Assembly (NCBI GenBank): GCA_907163375.1
Contig: CAJQUW010003059.1
Span: 62,001 to 126,000, forward strand
DNA: 64,000 nucleotides
From: Prostheceraeus crozeri
Lineage: Eukaryota; Platyhelminthes; Polycladida; Euryleptidae
Direction: 5' to 3'
The translations under genes were made by a program, and so were the position numbers. Below the pieces are notes generated by a model, which was given only the letters and a program-made list of their open reading frames with translations, was not told the DNA's origin and made no database searches. Shown piece after piece: positions 58,981-64,000 of the stretch. The number at the start of each line of letters is the position of its first letter. Positions within the stretch are counted from its first letter, which is position 1.

Positions 58981-60501
58981 ATGGAAAGTGAAAATAAGGA
59001 CTCGTTTCTAATCTACTTGCCCAGTAATGCTTCTATGAATAAATTTCCCAAAAATAAACCATCAGACTATCGAGTAGAATTAAATCGGCCACTGCATTTA
59101 GAAGGTGAATGGGAGGTTGGCGTTTCTAGTATTTGCTATGATAGCAATATTCAGAATGTGAATGATTTGGAAGAAATGATATTGACTCCTCGCACCCACG
59201 ATGGAATAACGATGAATAATGCATTTCAGTTCCCATACAATTTAACATCAGATGGAAAGTGGAACTATGAATGGATTCAGATAAAATCAGATTCTTATGA
59301 GCCATTTGGGAATGAGAAAATTATTAAGGCATTCAACAGTGGTAATACTTCCATCATGAAGAATAAAAATCAGAAAGCTTATGAGTTTACTATCTATCAT
59401 TGGAGTGGGAGACAGTTCCTCCGCTTTCATTCTTTTACTAAAGGTCTTACGCTGAGGTTGGATAGTGAATTCTATCCACATCTTGGTTTTGGTCATGGAC
59501 TACATCTAACGTCAATTGCTACTGCAAATGTTAAAAAAGTTTATTCAAATCGAATCAACAAATTTCATTATAGATTTAAAATATTTGATGAAGATGTTGT
59601 AGAATGCGAAGAACGCATCATTTTGAAAAAGCGTGGTGTTCAACCTTTATCACTTATTGAGTTAGTAAAACGATGGAATGAGACTGTGGGTAAGAAGTAA
59701 GGAGAGAAAATTATGGCGGACAAAAATAAGTTGGTTATTCAGAAATATAATGACAAACTTACAGTTTATTTCTCTCCAACCTTGCGTCATTTTGTAAGAC
59801 ATTATACACCTATTATTGGAAGCGGTGTGGTGTATGCTTCTCATGAATATCACACTAAAGCTGATTCAGTTAATGATGAATGGTGGGTGGACATCTATGG
59901 CGATCGCATCAAGAAAATTTACCAGTCTTATGAAGAATCTAAAGTTGCTATCAATATAATGCCGCGTCTATATCATACAGTTGAAAGCTTCATTCATGTA
60001 GTAAATCCTTATATACAACAGAAGTTGAAGCATGTGATGAAAAGTAAATATGATGTAAAGACACACCACATTTCGTTTTCAATTGAAAATCAACGCGTTG
60101 TTCTGAGACTGGGTGATGACATTCAATGTCAATTGAGTAAAAATTTGAAAAAACTCTTTGGTTTTTCAATGCTACAAACAGTGTTTGCTGCTGCGCATAC
60201 GATTGGTATAGAAACACCAATGACACTTGATAAACATGAACAGCACCTTTACATTCAAAGTGATTTGATTCTACCTATTTCTGTTGGTGAGAAAAAATAA
60301 TACATTTTACGCGATTTCATTCATGATAAAGACGCTTCATATGGAATAGTCGAGAAGATGTTTGAATCTATTTTCTATCATCCCGTCATCAAACAAACTA
60401 TACCCTCTATTGCTATCAAAATTACCAATGGTTTACAAGAGTGCATCCACGTGAAAGATACTAAATCCCTCATAACGTTAGTGTTTCGGAAAACAAAGTG
60501 A
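58981..60501 (+). pseudogene. Penton-like minor capsid protein 2, element B (broken)
   Basis: A second, diverged relative directly behind the first: MESENKDSFLIYLPSNASMNKFPKNK and LEGEWEVGVSSI at the N-terminus, a KKLFGFSML block and HLYIQSDLILP further on, and a C-terminal region with SIAIKITNG. It could form a different vertex protein or a fibre-base-like protein. Broken about twice. A polyadenylation signal lies at 60,596. Confidence 0.6.
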
Positions 60502-60595
60502 AGTCTTTATACAACATTTATTGAAATATGTACATGAATGTGAAGCAATAGACTTTATACAACATCCACTGAAAATATATACATGAGTGTACTTC

Positions 60596-60601
60596 AATAA
60601 A
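60596..60601 (+). terminator. Polyadenylation signal after the penton genes
   Basis: AATAAA in ACTTCAATAAACATTGC, about 95 bases after the second penton-like gene and about 200 bases before the convergent polymerase stop. The 60,502-60,806 stretch otherwise contains only a short direct repeat (GACTTTATACAACAT(C/T)). Confidence 0.5.
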
Positions 60602-60806
60602 CATTGCTATATACAAAAAGTCTTTTTACTTCGTGAAGGGTGGAAATATACAGGGATAGGAAAAATGTCTTTCAGTGGAAAAGTCATCACATGGGGAATG
60701 TACAGATGTGGACACATATTCACAAGGAAAAAACAATCTCATGCGATACATAAAACAACAATGTTTATCTACAGAAATCAACATCAAAATACTAAGTTAA
60801 GGATGA

Positions 60807-63800
60807 TTATGCTAAGACGTCTCCTGAATGTGGTAGTGTGAGTTTAATTCTTTTGGGTGGTGGTATGTTTGTGTCAGGATGTCCATGTGGAAGAGATATG
60901 TTGTGTTCTAACCAGCACCTCTTATCCTCCCATGCTGAAAGCGCCCGTTTCCTAAAAGTATGAGTTTTGATCTCATGCGACTTAGATTTTAAGATTGTCA
61001 TATTGACAAACGTTATATTTTTATTTCTATAGGCTTTCCTGAAATTCTTATGTTTCATATTAGAGACCAATGATTTTGATATGCCTTTAGCGCGCTTAAT
61101 GCTATCATCACTATCCTTTAATTTCATAGAATACATTTTTGGACGGAGGAGAATCATTTCATCTATTTCCTTCCCTGCTGTCTCATCCTTAAAGCAGCCA
61201 AGTTTTGCCTTATTTTTGATGGAGTAGAGTGGGTGATCAGTAGGATAATTTGATGTATCAAAATATCTTTCTAAAGATTTTCCTACTTCATTGAAATTTA
61301 AATCTTTTTGAGTGGTAATACCTAAGAAGAAACTATCTGTATCACCACCCAACAAACGAACCTCTTTTACGAGAGGACATGGTTTTAGTATTTTATAAAA
61401 GAGTTGGTACATTTCAAGCTTAGAGTAATCTAGTACAGCTTGACCAATATAGATGGGTTTGCACAACTCAACTTCAGATTTTATCATTTTAACACCTACA
61501 AGGTCCTCATCGATTATGTCTCTATCGATGAATAGAGGTGATGAGACCAATTTGTGATACTTTTGATCATCATTAACTAGTTTATAGTTTACACGTTTTC
61601 TAACATCCTCCATCGTCTTACCAAATAGACTATTATTCTTATATTTATAAAAATCTTTTTCAAAATTATTTTGGGCTAGTGCACGTTTCTGGCTGTTGCT
61701 ATCAATATATGGTTTGAGGAAGGCTTTCTGTCTAAATTTAATAATGCGGTGAACTCTTTTTAAAATCATACCCATTTCTAAATAAAATTTTAAGATGCTA
61801 AAGTGGACTAGATAGTTTTCTTTATCATACTGGGTGAGTAAAAGTTTGCGGCAAGGCTTATAGTCGGGTTGACCGCATGATTCTAAATCTTTATGAAATT
61901 GTTTCATAAAGTCGGAAAACATATCTTGGGTCACTTCACCTGATTCGGGTGCGAGTGGAAAATCTACGGTTTTATGTTTAATATTATTTGGATAGATTAG
62001 ATCTATCTCAAAATAATATCCCCAATCACCTTCATCTGGAATTGCTAGTATGTTAGAAGGGTTGGAGAAATGTTGAATATCACTATCATCCAACCAGCTA
62101 AACTCAGAGTGAGGTAGCGGTTTGGATAATGAACTACCATACAAATTATTTTGGTCATAATACTTAAGATGAGTCTGATCATCGCCTACTATTTTTGATT
62201 TTAACCTATGTTTATTTACAAATGTGAGACCACCGCGAATTCCTCGCTCAAATAAATTATACATCTCTGGATCTTGTAAGAGATGAATGGTCTCACCAGT
62301 CATTTTAAAAGCAGACTTAAATGACATGGCTGGTAGACTGACAAAGTGGACGGGATCTAACTTATCTTCTTCTAATGCCACTCGTCGAAACTCCTGAAAT
62401 ACATCAGCCAGCAAAAATACATCTAACTTAAGGTAGGCAATCATATATTCACCAAATGTATGGCAGTCAAATTTTATCCATGCATCTTGTGCATGATCAT
62501 AATCTTCGGTCTTACATTCTGCGCCGGTCAAATCATTTTTAAATTTATCTATGGGCGGAAGAGAAGTCTCGCCGAGTTTACTAATCGCATCAAAATATGC
62601 ATATGGAAAGACTCCTTTCCGTGTGATGACTTCATCGGTTAGATTTGGGTATTGTTTCTTAAGATTTTGTGTTAGTGGAAGAGACTTTAGATTTTGCACG
62701 AGAGAGGCCAGTGATGCAGTCATAAATTGGTAGGAATCTAAAAATTTTATATCAAAATAGACCGTCTTATTTTCTTTAGTTTTATCGACAGGCACTTTTG
62801 CTGTCATGGCCATAAACTTCTCTCTCGTTTGCGCTATTACATCAAGCTTCCACTCTTTCATTTGACCTAAACCTCCTTTTATTATCATATGGCTGTCGTA
62901 GCCCTTGAAATTATGGAAAATGACGGGTAATGTACGCCGTTTCATCCTAAGTGAAAAATTGCATTTTGAACATAGTGCGTTTCTAAATTTACCATTGATG
63001 TGATCATGGTCGCGCACTTTCTTAATCTTATCATCATCAAATGTTTTCCTACATTTGGGGCAAATGTTGCAACTATCAAATTTTGCTTGATCATCTGCTG
63101 TCATATGCAATGATCTGCGATAGAGTTCACCATCATGTTTTTGTTGAAATTTTACAGCCTGTTCGAGGAATTGTAGGAATTGGTAAATACAATCCTCACC
63201 TTGCCAGACGCGCATTTTATTTTGCCTACTCCTAAAGTGATCATGCCATACTTCATAGCAGGAAATGGCTGCTGGTCGATGGATGTTATCATCGATATAA
63301 CATTCGATGTCAGCATAGATGACACGAAGAGGACTTAGTTCATCACCATTCTCTCTATATGAAAACTCCTTATCTTTGGGCATGCGCTCCATTTGCAGTT
63401 TACCTCGCTTACACCATTCGTAATGAGTTTCAAATTTAGTTTTCCTCCTAAAGTGGCGAATACATCTGTCGCAGTAATATAACTCTCTACTAGAGTTTTC
63501 TAAGTGGTGGTATAAGCGAGGGATTTTGGGAATACCGCAGTAGTGCCATTCCTCACTATCATCCTGTTTTACTAATAACAGGTTTACTGTACGTTCATAA
63601 CAACTCGAACGCGAGTTGTAGCGCACACCCTTCAATCCCTTTTCCCAAACATGGAGAACTATTTTGATGTTGTTCAATTTTTCAAATTTTTCTATATCTT
63701 TAATTTTCATATCGTCACTATTACAGTCATCGAAGTTTAATTCATTCTCCCACTGTTGATACTTACTCTTGCGGTATCGACTATTCTGCACATCATTATA

Positions 63801-64000
63801 GTGGAGAATGGAGAGGACGGCATACTTAAAACATTGCGATTCGCAATCTACAGAAATGACTGCTGCTTTATTTCTTAAATTTTTCGGAAGTTTAAAGGAG
63901 CCTCGACCACTATGATTTCCTAATAAACTGATTTTAATCATGGCGGTCTCAATACCATCAAAAACGAGTCCACTATCACGCTCGTTAAATTTATCTATAT
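60807..64000 (-). CDS. Protein-primed DNA polymerase B (pPolB), element B, 5' part outside window
   Basis: Open from the window edge to 60,807. The first in-frame Met inside the window is at 63,941, but the frame continues upstream (FNERDSGLVFDG), so the start lies beyond the edge. Counting from that Met: LRNKAAVISV and FKYAVLSILHYN (about 22-49), a C2H2-like finger (YYCDRC...HYEWC, about 155-178), Exo I YADIECYID (about 210), a zinc/HNH-like insert (CPKCRKTF, DHDHINGKFR, CSKC), Exo II FHNFKGYDSHM (about 342), Exo III YLKLDVFLLADVF (about 505), motif A LYGSS region (about 600), motif B KNNSLFGKT (768-776), motif C GGDTDSFF (865-872), and a C-terminal KRIKL. Replicates the linear genome from protein-bound ends. 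All catalytic motifs are present. Confidence 0.95.
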   Translation of the reverse strand, partial: IDKFNERDSGLVFDGIETAMIKISLLGNHSGRGSFKLPKNLRNKAAVISVDCESQCFKYAVLSILHYNDVQNSRYRKSKYQQWENELNFDDCNSDDMKIKDIEKFEKLNNIKIVLHVWEKGLKGVRYNSRSSCYERTVNLLLVKQDDSEEWHYCGIPKIPRLYHHLENSSRELYYCDRCIRHFRRKTKFETHYEWCKRGKLQMERMPKDKEFSYRENGDELSPLRVIYADIECYIDDNIHRPAAISCYEVWHDHFRSRQNKMRVWQGEDCIYQFLQFLEQAVKFQQKHDGELYRRSLHMTADDQAKFDSCNICPKCRKTFDDDKIKKVRDHDHINGKFRNALCSKCNFSLRMKRRTLPVIFHNFKGYDSHMIIKGGLGQMKEWKLDVIAQTREKFMAMTAKVPVDKTKENKTVYFDIKFLDSYQFMTASLASLVQNLKSLPLTQNLKKQYPNLTDEVITRKGVFPYAYFDAISKLGETSLPPIDKFKNDLTGAECKTEDYDHAQDAWIKFDCHTFGEYMIAYLKLDVFLLADVFQEFRRVALEEDKLDPVHFVSLPAMSFKSAFKMTGETIHLLQDPEMYNLFERGIRGGLTFVNKHRLKSKIVGDDQTHLKYYDQNNLYGSSLSKPLPHSEFSWLDDSDIQHFSNPSNILAIPDEGDWGYYFEIDLIYPNNIKHKTVDFPLAPESGEVTQDMFSDFMKQFHKDLESCGQPDYKPCRKLLLTQYDKENYLVHFSILKFYLEMGMILKRVHRIIKFRQKAFLKPYIDSNSQKRALAQNNFEKDFYKYKNNSLFGKTMEDVRKRVNYKLVNDDQKYHKLVSSPLFIDRDIIDEDLVGVKMIKSEVELCKPIYIGQAVLDYSKLEMYQLFYKILKPCPLVKEVRLLGGDTDSFFLGITTQKDLNFNEVGKSLERYFDTSNYPTDHPLYSIKNKAKLGCFKDETAGKEIDEMILLRPKMYSMKLKDSDDSIKRAKGISKSLVSNMKHKNFRKAYRNKNITFVNMTILKSKSHEIKTHTFRKRALSAWEDKRCWLEHNISLPHGHPDTNIPPPKRIKLTLPHSGDVLA

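Larger units (their letters stand above)
46734..64000. mobile_element. Polinton/Maverick element B (young, nearly whole; right end outside window)
   Basis: The left terminus AGTAGTAAGCAAGTGACAAACACTCGACCGGCG matches the terminus of P (AGTAGTAAGAAAACGGCGAACACCCGACCGGCG). More than 20 genes follow: accessory block (48.6-51.4 kb), ATPase, unknown, integrase, basic protein, capsid, protease on +; TBP-like and PC4-like on -; two penton-like genes on +; polymerase on -, running off the window. Most reading frames are open, with about three or four breaks, so it is young, possibly recently active. Sequence identity with P over the terminal block and the 48.5-50.2 kb gene block shows a shared recent ancestor; about 5 kb that P has between these two blocks is not present here. 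Confidence 0.9.

Noticed and set aside
60587-60841. 84-residue + strand frame between the penton genes and the polymerase
   Set aside because: No counterpart in A, poor composition, and it overlaps a polyadenylation signal and the polymerase end.
62940-63110. A separate HNH/endonuclease VII-like gene (CPKCRKTF, DHDHINGKFR)
   Set aside because: The motif lies inside the open polymerase frame in B and in the same order in A; it is an insert within pPolB between the exonuclease motifs.

Overview
The window is eukaryotic, and most likely comes from an aquatic invertebrate animal. It is AT-rich, has GT-AG introns, TATA boxes and AATAAA signals, a short TTAGGG-like tract, Tc1/mariner transposons and, above all, several Polinton/Maverick elements. 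I see no recognisable host housekeeping gene, so the species cannot be named. Almost everything interpretable is mobile DNA.

Layout. (A) From the left edge to about 16 kb lies the larger part of an older Polinton: an unknown protein, packaging ATPase, unknown protein, integrase with chromodomain, penton-like capsid gene, small basic protein, major capsid protein and protease on the + strand. On the - strand are a protein with PC4-like and TBP-like parts, protein-primed DNA polymerase B, and a spliced zinc-finger/coiled-coil gene. It is broken roughly eight to ten times. (Spacer 1) 16-21.8 kb holds telomere-like and hairpin DNA, a small gene with a divergent TATA promoter, a dead Tc1-type transposon and minisatellites. 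(P) 21,813-40,856 is a 19-kb inverted repeat with almost no spacer, flanked by a 6-bp target duplication (TCCAAG). Each arm carries the same Polinton end and the same small genes; capsid, integrase and polymerase genes are absent. (Spacer 2) 40.9-46.7 kb holds a mariner-like element with good terminal repeats, a foldback element and dispersed repeats. (B) From 46,734 to beyond the right edge lies a younger Polinton whose left end is the same kind of end that P carries twice. Nearly all its genes read openly, with about three or four breaks.

How the genes fit. B and A encode a virus-like set: packaging ATPase, double-jelly-roll capsid protein, penton-like proteins, adenain-type protease, small basic virion proteins, integrase and polymerase. 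Around this core lie accessory genes that seem under-described: a TATA-binding-protein homologue and PC4-like proteins (a possible element-encoded transcription module), a DEDDh-exonuclease-like protein, two RING-like proteins, a free-standing copy of the domain that precedes the polymerase, and a zinc-finger/coiled-coil gene transcribed inward from the element end. Several inward genes have clear TATA boxes, which fits an element-encoded TBP.

The two observations I rate highest are the TBP-like/PC4-like module, found in two divergent Polintons, and the palindromic derivative P. P looks like a symmetric snap-back product of protein-primed replication that was then integrated as a unit. All functional statements come from motif reading only; no database search was possible.
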